Assembly: GCF_027922145.1 (NCBI RefSeq)
Contig: NZ_BSFC01000019.1
Span: forward strand, 380,579-444,578
Direction of reading: 5' to 3'
Origin: Novosphingobium resinovorum
GTDB taxonomy: Bacteria > Pseudomonadota > Alphaproteobacteria > Sphingomonadales > Sphingomonadaceae
Length of the DNA stretch: 64,000 nt
In this document: piece by piece, positions 34,713 to 43,072 of the stretch
Position numbering within the stretch: position 1 is the first letter of the stretch
How the letters are laid out: the number at the start of each line of letters is the position of its first letter
The notes under the pieces: model-generated
The model's input: only the letters and a program-made list of their open reading frames with translations
Told to the model about the DNA's origin: nothing
The model's database searches: none
Translations under genes and position numbers: made by a program

Positions 34713-35723
34713 GTGCGCCGCAGCATTCCCCTCCTGGCCCTCGCCGTTCCGCTTTTATGGGTGACCTGGGGGCGGACGGCCGTGCCGCCGGGCGGGCATA
34801 CCCCGATAGCGGGCCTGGAAGTCGAGCGACAGGTCCTGCCGTCAAATAAGATCCTTGCACGTTACCTCGGTCCATTCCGAATGGAATCAGCCTGGCAATA
34901 TCGATCGAAGAATCCCAGGGTAGCGGGCTATTCGGCCCTTGTGGCGAAGCCGGGCGGGAGGCTTCTTGCCTTTAGCGATGCAGGCGGGGCTCTTTACTTC
35001 GCCCCTCCTGGCGAACGGTCGGTAAAAGCGCGAGCTTTGTGGCTGATGTTCAGTTCTTCCGGAGAGGAAAAAGCGGGTCGGGACGTCGAATCCGTCGCGA
35101 CCGATCCTGCCACCGGTCGCTATTGGGCCGCGCTTGAGGGCAGCAATAGAATTGTCCGGCTTTCCCCGATCCTGAAAGAAACGGACCAGGTCGCTCCCCG
35201 CGCCATGGCTTTGTGGGGCATCAATACCGGTGCCGAAGCCATGACCCGCCTTCCGGACGGGCGATTCGTCGCGATCCGGGAGATACCGCCTTCGTTGGGT
35301 GAACCTCGTCTCCACGAAGCGGTGCTGTTCTCGGGCGATCCGATCGAGCATCCGAATCCCCGGAAGTTTTTCTTCGATGGGCCAGACAACTTTTCGGTCG
35401 TCGACATGACTCTACTACCCGACGGACGTGCACTGATCCTGATGCGACGGCTTATCTGGCCGTTGCCGATGCGATTCGCCGGGCGGATCGTCATTGCCGA
35501 CACCGCCCTGATCCGGCCGGGCAAGGTCTGGCACTCGGTGCCTCTTGCCTCGCTAGCTTCCGTTCTGCCGGTCGACAATTTCGAGGCGATCGCGGCGGTG
35601 CCCCGGCCTGACGGACGAATCACCGTGTGGCTGATGTCGGACGACAATGCGATGCGGGTGCTTCAGCGCACCCTGCTGTGGAAGCTTTCGGTCGATCCGA
35701 AGCAGTTGCCCTGGCCGAAGTAA
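34713..35723 (+). CDS. Esterase-like activity of phytase family protein
   Basis: A 336-residue exported beta-propeller-like protein. A hydrophobic leader RRSIPLLALAVPLLWVTWG is followed by phytase-like-family text: SALVAKPGGRLLAFSDAGG, DVESVATDPATGRYWAALEG, TGAEAMTRLPDGRFVAI and DNFEAIAAVPRPDG. Enzyme activity in this family is poorly tested. GTG 34,713 is preferred; TTG 34,710 is directly before it. Confidence 0.8.
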   Translation: MRRSIPLLALAVPLLWVTWGRTAVPPGGHTPIAGLEVERQVLPSNKILARYLGPFRMESAWQYRSKNPRVAGYSALVAKPGGRLLAFSDAGGALYFAPPGERSVKARALWLMFSSSGEEKAGRDVESVATDPATGRYWAALEGSNRIVRLSPILKETDQVAPRAMALWGINTGAEAMTRLPDGRFVAIREIPPSLGEPRLHEAVLFSGDPIEHPNPRKFFFDGPDNFSVVDMTLLPDGRALILMRRLIWPLPMRFAGRIVIADTALIRPGKVWHSVPLASLASVLPVDNFEAIAAVPRPDGRITVWLMSDDNAMRVLQRTLLWKLSVDPKQLPWPK

Positions 35724-35740
35724 GAATCCAAATAGAACGC

Positions 35741-35777
35741 GAAAAAGCGCGCGAAGCAGAGCTTCGCACGCTTTTTC
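35741..35777. terminator. Bidirectional intrinsic terminator
   Basis: GAAAAAGCGCGCGAAGC pairs with GCTTCGCACGCTTTTTC (one mismatch) around a 3-base loop, with A- and T-tracts at both ends. It separates the phytase-like gene from convergent rpmB. Confidence 0.88.
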
Positions 35778-35823
35778 AAAACCCGTATTCCCGATGCGCT
35801 CCCCCGTCAGGAGGAGCAGGCAA

Positions 35824-36108
35824 TCAGGCGGCCTGGGTCTTCTTGAGGTCGCGCTTCACCTTGGCGGCGCGCGGCGACAGCTTGGCGTCCGAGGTCTTCA
35901 GCAGCCAGTTGTCGAGGCCACCGTTGTGCTCGACCGAACGCAGGCCGTGCGTCGAGACGCGGAACTTGAAGCTGCGGTCCAGACCTTCCGACATCAGGGT
36001 GACGTTCTGGAGGTTGGGCAGGAAGACGCGCTTGGTCTTGTTGTTCGCGTGGCTGACGTTGCAGCCAACCTGGCGGCCCTTGCCAGTCAGTTCGCAGATG
36101 CGGGACAT
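35824..36108 (-). CDS. rpmB: 50S ribosomal protein L28
   Basis: A 94-residue L28. [20 protein letters not shown] and [15 protein letters not shown] are diagnostic. The C-terminal extension is typical of alphaproteobacteria. Confidence 0.97.
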   Translation of the reverse strand: MSRICELTGKGRQVGCNVSHANNKTKRVFLPNLQNVTLMSEGLDRSFKFRVSTHGLRSVEHNGGLDNWLLKTSDAKLSPRAAKVKRDLKKTQAA

Positions 36109-36221
36109 AGTCTTTCTCGCTCGAAAATTGCTTGCCGTTAAGTACGGGAAGGCGCGCCCTTACCGATTCCCCTACCCAAGGTCAAGTTGCACACAGGTTT
36201 TTGAAGGGCTAGCGCGGACGA

Positions 36222-36677
36222 ATGACTCGCTGGCCTCTTCCCGAACCCATGGCGCTTGCCCTGCAGGAGGCGCAGGCTGCTGCCGATTCCGGCGAAGTGC
36301 CCATCGGCGCGGTGATCGTCAAGGACGGCCGTGTGATCGCCACCGGCCGCAACGCCCCGCGCGAACGCCACGACCCCACCAGCCATGCCGAGATCGAGGC
36401 GATTCGCGCGGCTGCTCGGCTTCTCGGTAACGAACGGCTGGAAGGGTGCGAGCTGTGGGTAACCCTGGAGCCCTGCGCGATGTGCGCCGGGGCGATCGCT
36501 CAGGCCCGGATCGCGCGGGTCTATTACGGTGCGTCCGATCCCAAGGGCGGCGCGGTGGAGCATGGCGCGCGGGTCTTCGAGCACCCGCAGTGCCTGCACC
36601 GGCCCGAGGTCTATGCGGGGATCGGCGAGGCGCAGGCGGCGGAGATGCTGCGCGGGTTCTTCCGGGCCAAACGATAA
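36222..36677 (+). CDS. tadA: tRNA-specific adenosine deaminase TadA
   Basis: A 151-residue cytidine-deaminase-fold enzyme that makes inosine at the wobble position of tRNA-Arg(ACG). Zinc site: SHAEIEAI (HAE) and TLEPCAMCAGAI (PCxxC). ATG 36,222 gives the standard length. It is transcribed divergently from rpmB and convergently with the RNase T2 gene. Confidence 0.95.
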   Translation: MTRWPLPEPMALALQEAQAAADSGEVPIGAVIVKDGRVIATGRNAPRERHDPTSHAEIEAIRAAARLLGNERLEGCELWVTLEPCAMCAGAIAQARIARVYYGASDPKGGAVEHGARVFEHPQCLHRPEVYAGIGEAQAAEMLRGFFRAKR

Positions 36678-36710
36678 ACGTCGTCCCGGATCAAGTCCGG
36701 GACGACGTTT
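36676..36710. terminator. Family B palindrome acting as shared terminator
   Basis: AAACGTCGTCCCGGA pairs perfectly with TCCGGGACGACGTTT around TCAAG. The A- and T-runs at the ends overlap both stop codons (tadA TAA and RNase T2 TAA). It is the minimal hairpin of repeat family B. Confidence 0.8.
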
Positions 36711-37422
36711 ATAACCCGCGCCAGATCTTCAGCGGAGCTGAATCGGCCGGACCAAACTGCCGCGCCCCGCACCGCGCTGGGCGGAAATCCTTGCCGTAGC
36801 AAAGCTGAACCTCGCGCAGCCATCCGGTGCGACTGATCTGGACCCCCACCGCCTCGCGCGGCCAGCCCCGATTCGCCGCGACGAATTCCTCGCGCAGGTC
36901 GCCCACCGTGAGGTCGCGCCTGCGGGAGAGTCGATCGGCGTCGGGCCAGTGGATCGAGCGCCACAGGATCGCACTGACGCGGAAATACTTCTGCGGGCTG
37001 GCGACCATGCAACTGCCGTGTTTCGCCTACTCGTGCACGAGCAGGCCGGGCGAGGGCGTCATGCACAAGTTCTCGCGCAGGACCTGCGGCGACGGTACGG
37101 TCTGCGCCCCGCACCATTGCGGGGAAGGACCGCGCGCCGCTTCAGGCCAAAGGCCATGCAGAATGAAGCCGAAGCGGCCACTGGCGCGGTTGCACTGCAT
37201 CGAGCGGGTATCGCCGCTGGTCTTGCAGTGGTCGGGCGACCAGCTGGCGGACAGCGTGTAGCCCGCGATCGCCGTGCGGCGTATCGGGCCATCCGGTGTC
37301 AGTGGCTTCACCGGCGCAATCTGGCGCGGGACGGAGCATTGGTAGGCCTGTGCCAGCGCCGGAGCCGGAAGCACGGTCAGCGCCGCTATGAAGGCGGCCG
37401 CCAGCTTTACGACCCGGCTCAC
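36709..37422 (-). pseudogene. Ribonuclease T2 family gene with in-frame amber codon
   Basis: The minus strand encodes a signal peptide (KLAAAFIAALTVLPAPALAQ), then FGFILHGLWPE (catalytic CAS I) and LCMTPSPGLLVHE, then TAG at 37,027-37,029, then in the same frame AKHGSCMVASPQKYF to the TAA at 36,709. The family's CAS II motif is HEWxKHG, so Trp (TGG) has become TAG. Without readthrough the product lacks half of its active site. It starts at GTG 37,422, overlapping the nadC stop (GTGA). Confidence 0.85.
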
Positions 37423-38279
37423 AGGGGCGTGAAGTCCAGCCCGATGTCGGCGGCAGGGGCGCTCTGGGTCAGGCGGCCCACCGATACGTACCTGACGCCG
37501 CTGGCGGCAATCGCGCCGATGGTCCTGAGGTTGACGCCGCCCGATGCCTCGGTGGGCACCCGGCCCGCCACCAGCGCGACGGCCTCGCGCAGCACGTCCG
37601 GTCCCATGTTGTCGAGCAGCAGGTGATGGGCGCCTGCCGCGATGGCCGGCTCGATCTGGTCGAGGTGGTCGACCTCGCAGATGATCTGCGCCACGCCCGC
37701 CGCCTTCGCCCGGGCCACCGCCGGGCCGACACCGCCGGCGACAAGGACGTGATTGTCCTTGATCATCGCCGCGTCCCACAGGCCCATGCGGTGGTTCTGC
37801 GCGCCGCCCATGCGGGTTGCGTACTTCTCCAAATGGCGCAGGCCGGGGATCGTCTTGCGGGTGTCGAGCAGGGTCGCGTGCCCGGCCATGGCGTCCACGT
37901 ACTCGCGGGTCATCGTGGCGATGCCCGACAGGTGCTGCACGGTGTTGAGCGCGCTGCGCTCAGCCGTCAGCATGCCGCGGGCGTTGCCGGTCAGGCGCAT
38001 CAACTGCGTTCCGGGAGCGACCCGCGCGCCTTCCTCGATGAGAATCTCGATCTCCATCGCCGGGTCGAGCTGGCGGAAGAACGCCGCTGCGATTGGCAGG
38101 CCCGCGACGGTGATCGCATCGCGCGAATCCATCACGCCGGAGAACCTCGCGTCGGCGTCGATCACGCTTTCCGAAGTGACGTCACGGCCGCCGCCGGGAA
38201 GACCTTCGCCAAGGTCTTCGGCCAGGGTGGCGGTGACGAATGCGGTAAGGTCGAAAGCCGGAAGCGCGAACTGGGTCAT
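37419..38279 (-). CDS. nadC: Carboxylating nicotinate-nucleotide diphosphorylase NadC
   Basis: A 286-residue quinolinate phosphoribosyltransferase. It has LNTVQHLSGIATMTREYVDA, LLDTRKTIPGLRHLEKYA, MGLWDAAMIKDNH and the C-terminal EASGGVNLRTIGAIAASGV. It converts quinolinate to nicotinate mononucleotide. nadA and nadB are not in the window. Confidence 0.96.
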   Translation of the reverse strand: MTQFALPAFDLTAFVTATLAEDLGEGLPGGGRDVTSESVIDADARFSGVMDSRDAITVAGLPIAAAFFRQLDPAMEIEILIEEGARVAPGTQLMRLTGNARGMLTAERSALNTVQHLSGIATMTREYVDAMAGHATLLDTRKTIPGLRHLEKYATRMGGAQNHRMGLWDAAMIKDNHVLVAGGVGPAVARAKAAGVAQIICEVDHLDQIEPAIAAGAHHLLLDNMGPDVLREAVALVAGRVPTEASGGVNLRTIGAIAASGVRYVSVGRLTQSAPAADIGLDFTPL

Positions 38280-38325
38280 GGCCGGGTTATTTGCGCTTTA
38301 TCTGCAGGTTGTCGAGTGAAGAAAA

Positions 38326-38598
38326 GGGAAGTCCTGGGGCCATTGCCCCAGACCCCGGAACTGTCGTCGTCGCGCGTGCAGCGGCGTCTGGGGTGATGGA
38401 TGGGAGATCACATAGCCTGCGGCGCCTCCAACTCATTTCGTCATTGCGAGCGTAGCGAAGCAATCCAGAGCAGTTGAAGGCCGCCCTGGATTGCTTCGCT
38501 ACGCTCGCAATGACGAAGGTTGAGGTCAGCACCCCACGAAGCGGCGTGCACGACGACGACGGTACTGGGGGTGCAGGGGGGCTATGCTCCCCTGCTTC
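38326..38598. repeat. Repeat family F element with a family A copy nested inside
   Basis: The left arm 38,326-38,386 (TCCTGGGGCCATTGCCCCAG, then GTCGTCGTCGCGCG) and the roughly complementary right arm 38,539-38,598 (GCACGACGACGACGGTACTG, then GGGGG) flank a family A palindrome. No gene is seen here. Confidence 0.7.
38439..38515. repeat. Palindromic repeat family A, copy 5
   Basis: Subtype T/A, located in the middle of a family F element. Confidence 0.9.
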
Positions 38599-38611
38599 TA
38601 CCCTTCAATTC

Positions 38612-39409
38612 TCAGTGAACGAACCGCGCGATCACGTCCCGATATGAACGCGAAACCTTCACCTGCGCGCCCGAATCGAGCACGAGGAAGCATTCGCCGT
38701 TCGTATGCGGCTTCACCTGACGCACCTGATTGAGATTCACGATCGTCGAGCGATGCACGCGCTGGAACACGCGCGGGTCGAGGCGGCGTTCGAGGTCCTT
38801 CATCGTCTCGCGCAGGATCAGCGAGTTGTCTGCGGTGCGGATGCACATGTAGTCGCCGGCGGCTTCGATGTGCTCGATCGAGTCCACGTCGATCCGGAAG
38901 ATCTGGCCGCGATCCTTGATGTTGATGAGTTTTTCGTAGCGGTCGGCGTTGGGGTCGGTTTCCTCGGGCATGTGATCCACCGCGTCGGGGGCGACTTCCG
39001 CGAGGACGGTCTTGAGCTTCTCCGCTTCCTCGGAACTGCGCTTTTCGGAAAGGCGCTGGCGCACACGGGCGAGGGTGTCGTCCAGCTTGCTCTCGTCGAC
39101 CGGCTTCATCAGGTAGTTCACCGCGTTCGCCTCGAAGGCGCGGACGGCGTGTTCCTGGTAGGCGGTGACGAAGACGAACAGCGGCGGTTCGATCTCCATC
39201 ACGCCCTTCACGACGGAGAAACCGTCGAAGCCGGGCATCTGGATGTCGAGGAAGACGAGGTCTGGCTTCTCGGTCTTGATCTTGCGGATCGCCTCGCGCC
39301 CGTTCGCGCAAGTGTCGATGATCTCGACGTCGGGGTACTTCTCGAGCCGCAGTTGCAGACCCTGGATTGCGAGTTTCTCGTCGTCGACAAGAATCGTGCG
39401 GATTGTCAT
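38612..39409 (-). CDS. LytTR family DNA-binding response regulator
   Basis: A 265-residue protein. Receiver domain (1-120): acidic DDE near residue 9, phosphoacceptor Asp in VFLDIQMPGFDG, conserved Thr (VTAYQ) and Lys (MKPVD). The LytTR domain (about 160-265) has DSIEHIEAAGDYMCIRT and VHRSTIVNLNQVRQV. It likely binds promoter DNA upon phosphorylation by the adjacent LytS-type kinase, 46 bp upstream. Confidence 0.93.
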   Translation of the reverse strand: MTIRTILVDDEKLAIQGLQLRLEKYPDVEIIDTCANGREAIRKIKTEKPDLVFLDIQMPGFDGFSVVKGVMEIEPPLFVFVTAYQEHAVRAFEANAVNYLMKPVDESKLDDTLARVRQRLSEKRSSEEAEKLKTVLAEVAPDAVDHMPEETDPNADRYEKLINIKDRGQIFRIDVDSIEHIEAAGDYMCIRTADNSLILRETMKDLERRLDPRVFQRVHRSTIVNLNQVRQVKPHTNGECFLVLDSGAQVKVSRSYRDVIARFVH

Positions 39410-39455
39410 AGGTGCTTTTCTCCGGTGCGGCTAACGCGCACGGGGCCAGATTGTT

Positions 39456-40619
39456 TCATCGCGCCATCTGAACGGGCTGACGCGCTGGTTCGGACATGTC
39501 CTCGGTGGTTTCGCGGCGCTCGAAAGGGAGTTCTATCACGACTGCGAAGCCGCCTTCCAGCGGTTCGATCGTTTCAAAACGGTGGTTCTCGCCATAGGCC
39601 TGCGACAGGCGGTCGCGGATGTTGGACAATCCCACGCCGGTGGAAACCGGCTCCCCTCCATCGTAGGTCATGCCCGATAGCCTGTTGTCGGTCGTGGGAC
39701 TTTGCAAGCCCGGCCCGGTGTCCGAGACGGTGATGCGAAGCATCGGCCCGATGAGTTGCGTGTCGACGGTGATCTCGGCCCCGGCTTCCTGCTGGCTGAC
39801 GGCGTACTTGATCGCATTCTCGACCAGCGGCTGGAGCAGCAGCGAGGGCAGCAGCCCGGCTGTAGTGGCAGCATCGATGTTGAAGGTGGTGCGCAGTCGT
39901 TCCTCGAAGCGCATCCGCTCGATGTCGAGGTAGAGCTGGAGGGTCTCGACCTCCTGCTCCACGGTGACGCGCGCGGAGGGCTTGTTGATGAGCGTATAGC
40001 GCAGGAACGACGACAGGCGCGACAGCATCGCGTTGGCTGGCTCGGTCTGCTTGAGCAGCACCAGCGTCGAGATCGAGTTCAGCGTGTTGAACAGGAAATG
40101 CGGGTTCAGCTGGTAGCGCAGCATCGCCAGCTGGGCGCTGGTGGCCTGGTTCTCCAGCCGGATCAGCTGGTCGTTCTGCTCTTCGACCTGAAGGTAGAAG
40201 TTCACCATGTAATAGAGCGCAGTCCAGGCGCCGAGCAGCGTCGCGTCGAGGTAGAACACGCCCACGAAGATCTGCGCGAAACTGGTGTCGGCATCGACCC
40301 GCCATAGAGAAATGACCCAGCCGTCGATGAACGCATGCAGCGCCACCGCTACCGGCAGCGCCAGTACCGTCAGGCCCCACGTGACCAGCGCCCGCTTCCT
40401 GATGAGCGTGCGGTAGATCACGGAGAGCACCAGCGAGATGGAGAAGCCGGTGATGGTGGCGATGACGGGCTGTACCAGCGCGGTCAGCGGCAGGTTGTTG
40501 GCCAGCAACGACATCGAGCGCAGGATCAGTGCGCCGCCCCAGCCGATCAGCTGCAGGCGCCAGAACGCGCGGTCCTTGTTGGCGAAGAAGGGGATGGGCT
40601 GGATCGGCAGGACGCTCAT
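39456..40619 (-). CDS. LytS-type sensor histidine kinase
   Basis: A 387-residue membrane kinase with about four membrane helices (25-150), a short coiled coil, then the His_kinase domain with the phosphoacceptor in MLRYQLNPHFLFNTLNSI and an ATPase domain (PSLLLQPLVENAIKYA; DTGPGL; GVGLSNIRDRL). No periplasmic sensor domain is seen, so it may sense a membrane state or a small ligand. It forms an operon with the LytTR regulator. Confidence 0.93.
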   Translation of the reverse strand: MSVLPIQPIPFFANKDRAFWRLQLIGWGGALILRSMSLLANNLPLTALVQPVIATITGFSISLVLSVIYRTLIRKRALVTWGLTVLALPVAVALHAFIDGWVISLWRVDADTSFAQIFVGVFYLDATLLGAWTALYYMVNFYLQVEEQNDQLIRLENQATSAQLAMLRYQLNPHFLFNTLNSISTLVLLKQTEPANAMLSRLSSFLRYTLINKPSARVTVEQEVETLQLYLDIERMRFEERLRTTFNIDAATTAGLLPSLLLQPLVENAIKYAVSQQEAGAEITVDTQLIGPMLRITVSDTGPGLQSPTTDNRLSGMTYDGGEPVSTGVGLSNIRDRLSQAYGENHRFETIEPLEGGFAVVIELPFERRETTEDMSEPARQPVQMAR

Positions 40620-40655
40620 GCGGAAGAGCCTAGACGATCTTGCAAAGGTTTCAAA

Positions 40656-41354
40656 TCATGCGCCACGTGCGGCCTTCACGGCTTCCGACAACTGATCGAA
40701 GCCGACCGCGCCGGGAATGAGCTTGTCGCCCGCGATCCAGCTGGGGGTGCCGGAGAAGCCGAGGCGCTGGGCCATTTCCATGCTGCGACCAAGCTCGGCC
40801 TCCACCGTCGGGCTGGCGGCGATGCGGCGGGCGCGGTCCATGTCGAGGCCGATGGACTTGGCGACTGCCTCGATGGTGGGCGCATCGACCTGCCCGGCCT
40901 TGTACATGGCATCATGGAACTGGGCGTACTTGCCTTGCTCGGCGGCGGCCAGGGCCATCTTCGCGGCATCGGGGCTGTGCGGGCTGATGATCGGCAGTTC
41001 GCGCACGACGATCCGCAGGTCCGGGTTCTTCGCGATCAGCTGGGCGACGTCGGGCAGGCTCTGGCGGCAGTAACCGCAGGCATAGTCGGAGAACTCGACC
41101 AGCGTGACCTTGCCGTTCGGATTGCCGAGCACGGCGCCGGGGAAGGGCGTCTCGACCGCCTGACGGACTCCGCCGAGCGCCTTGGCGGCCTCGCGGCGGC
41201 GCAGTTCGTCCATGGCTTGTGGCAGGATTTCGGGGTTTTCGAGGATATAGTCGTGGACCACGTGCTGCACGGCGATGCGGCCGCCGTACCAGCCTGCGCC
41301 GCCGACGACGGCCAGTCCCACGATGCCCATTGCGAACTTGCCGGCTGTACTCAT
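40656..41354 (-). CDS. DsbA family thiol:disulfide protein, membrane-anchored
   Basis: A 232-residue protein. An N-terminal helix (FAMGIVGLAVVGGAGWYGG) is followed by a helical linker and a thioredoxin domain with the active site CGYC (VEFSDYACGYCRQSL) and the cis-Pro loop GTPSWIAG. It acts as a periplasmic thiol oxidase or reductase, possibly the partner of DsbB at 19.8 kb. ATG 41,354 is chosen; the frame upstream runs through a repeat. Confidence 0.88.
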   Translation of the reverse strand: MSTAGKFAMGIVGLAVVGGAGWYGGRIAVQHVVHDYILENPEILPQAMDELRRREAAKALGGVRQAVETPFPGAVLGNPNGKVTLVEFSDYACGYCRQSLPDVAQLIAKNPDLRIVVRELPIISPHSPDAAKMALAAAEQGKYAQFHDAMYKAGQVDAPTIEAVAKSIGLDMDRARRIAASPTVEAELGRSMEMAQRLGFSGTPSWIAGDKLIPGAVGFDQLSEAVKAARGA

Positions 41355-41422
41355 GATTCCAGAACGTTTCCGTAGTGCTTGGGGGCAGCCAACTCGGCCG
41401 ACGCCTGTTTCTGACAACACTT

Positions 41423-41498
41423 CGTCATTGCGGGCGCAGCGAAGCAATCCAGGGCAGCGCAAACCGCCCTGGATTGCTTCGCTGCGCTCGCAATGACG
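41423..41498. repeat. Palindromic repeat family A, copy 6
   Basis: Subtype C/G. The left arm has one extra substitution (GCGGGCG), which would still allow a wobble pair. Confidence 0.88.
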
Positions 41499-41535
41499 AA
41501 AGGGTGGGGGATAAAGGGGAGCATTTCGAAGCCAT

Positions 41536-42897
41536 CTAGCGCCGCTTCTTGTCGCGTTCCAGTTCGGCACGTGCCTGCATCTCGATGTCCTGCGCGCGGA
41601 TCCAGTCGGGCGAGCCTTGCGGGAGGCCCGCTTCGGCCGCCTGGGCGCTGCGCAGCGCTTCCTCCATGCGGTCGGAAAGCACCTGCTGCTCGGCGCTGGC
41701 GAGGTAGGCGCGGGGCATGTCGCCGTTGGCGGCGTAGATCATGCCCAGCTGATACCAGGTAAAGGGGTTTTCCCGGTCGCGCGCGGCGGCGGTCTTGAGG
41801 ACTTCCTGCGCTTCCTTGTAGTTCGCCCGGTCCTCGGTCGCCATCAGGGCGTGTCCGAAAAGGGTGGCGATCAGCGGCGTGTTGCCGGAAATCGTGTTGG
41901 CCTTGCGCAGCATCGGCAGCGCTTCGGCCGGCTTGCCCGCCTCGAGCAGGATCTGGCCGTCGAGTTCCAGGAAATAGGGATCGTTCGGATCGGTGGTGAT
42001 CAGCGCCTCGGTTTCGGCGCGGGCCTCGGCGAACTTCGATTCGCGATGGAAGGCATAGGCGCGGGCGTAACGAGCGGGGACCGAGTTGTCGGTCATCGGG
42101 TACTTGCGCAGGACCTGATAAGGCTCGGCGAGGAAACCGAAGAGCTTGGCCTTGGCGCGCAGGAAGCGTTTCTGGATCGCCGCGTCGTCCGGCTTTTCCC
42201 AGGCGGCGTCCTTCTCGTAGGTATCCTTGAGCGTGGCGATGCGGTCGCCGGTAAGGGGGTGGCTGGAGTAGAACTCGTCGCCGTCCTTGGGGCGGTAGCC
42301 GTAGCGGAACTCCATGTTCTGGAGCTTCTCGAAGAAGGCGATCGAGCCGCGCCCGCTGATCCCGGCCTTCGACAGATACTGCGCGCCCGCCGCGTCGGCC
42401 GAGGCTTCCTGCGAGCGGTTATAGGCGAGGTACTTGCCCATCGCCGCCTGCTGGCCGGCCATGATGACGCCCATCGCCGCCTCGCCGCCGCCCGCAGCCG
42501 CCGCCGCCGCGCCGAGCAGGAGCGAGAGCAGCGAGATATTGGTCGCGCCCTTGCCGCCCATGTTGAGCACCGCATGGCCGCCGGTCACGTGGCCGAGTTC
42601 GTGCGCGACCACGCCCTGCACTTCGGCGGCGGTGTCCGCCTCGTCGATGAGCCCGGAATTGACGTAGACCGCCTGCCCGCCCGCGACGAAGGCATTGACC
42701 GAGGAATCGTTGACGAGGACGATGTCGACGTCGCCCGGCCTCAGGCCCGAGGCCTTGACCAGCGGCGCGGCCATGTCGCGCAGCAGCGCTTCGGTTTCGG
42801 CATCGCGCAGGATCGACTGGGCGGAGGCGGAAGCGGCGCAGGCCCCGAGCAGCGCGGGAATCGCGAACAGCAGGGCAGGTAGTCGCAGCTTGGGCAT
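41536..42897 (-). CDS. M48 family metalloprotease with TPR domain (BepA-like)
   Basis: A 453-residue periplasmic protein: signal peptide PALLFAIPALLGACAASASAQ, possibly a lipoprotein (GAC); the zinc site HELGH in VVAHELGHVTGGH; third ligand Glu in SQEASADAAG; a Gly/Ala-rich loop; then TPR-like repeats in the C-terminal half. BepA-type proteases control outer-membrane protein assembly. ATG 42,897 gives the signal peptide; earlier in-frame residues look non-coding. Confidence 0.9.
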   Translation of the reverse strand: MPKLRLPALLFAIPALLGACAASASAQSILRDAETEALLRDMAAPLVKASGLRPGDVDIVLVNDSSVNAFVAGGQAVYVNSGLIDEADTAAEVQGVVAHELGHVTGGHAVLNMGGKGATNISLLSLLLGAAAAAAGGGEAAMGVIMAGQQAAMGKYLAYNRSQEASADAAGAQYLSKAGISGRGSIAFFEKLQNMEFRYGYRPKDGDEFYSSHPLTGDRIATLKDTYEKDAAWEKPDDAAIQKRFLRAKAKLFGFLAEPYQVLRKYPMTDNSVPARYARAYAFHRESKFAEARAETEALITTDPNDPYFLELDGQILLEAGKPAEALPMLRKANTISGNTPLIATLFGHALMATEDRANYKEAQEVLKTAAARDRENPFTWYQLGMIYAANGDMPRAYLASAEQQVLSDRMEEALRSAQAAEAGLPQGSPDWIRAQDIEMQARAELERDKKRR

Positions 42898-42987
42898 CGG
42901 TTCTCTTGGGGACCCCGGGGGCTTAACCGGCGATGAAGCCGCATGCATGCACGGTTGGGGTGGAGGTGTCGAGGCCCACGCCTCTTT

Positions 42988-43064
42988 CGTCATTGCGAGC
43001 GTAGCGAAGCAATCCAGGGCGGCGTAGTGTTGCCCTGGATTGCTTCGCTACGCTCGCAATGACG
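42988..43064. repeat. Palindromic repeat family A, copy 7
   Basis: Subtype T/A, between the M48 and PAS genes, ending 8 bp before the PAS stop codon. Confidence 0.9.
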
Positions 43065-43072
43065 AGGGTGGT

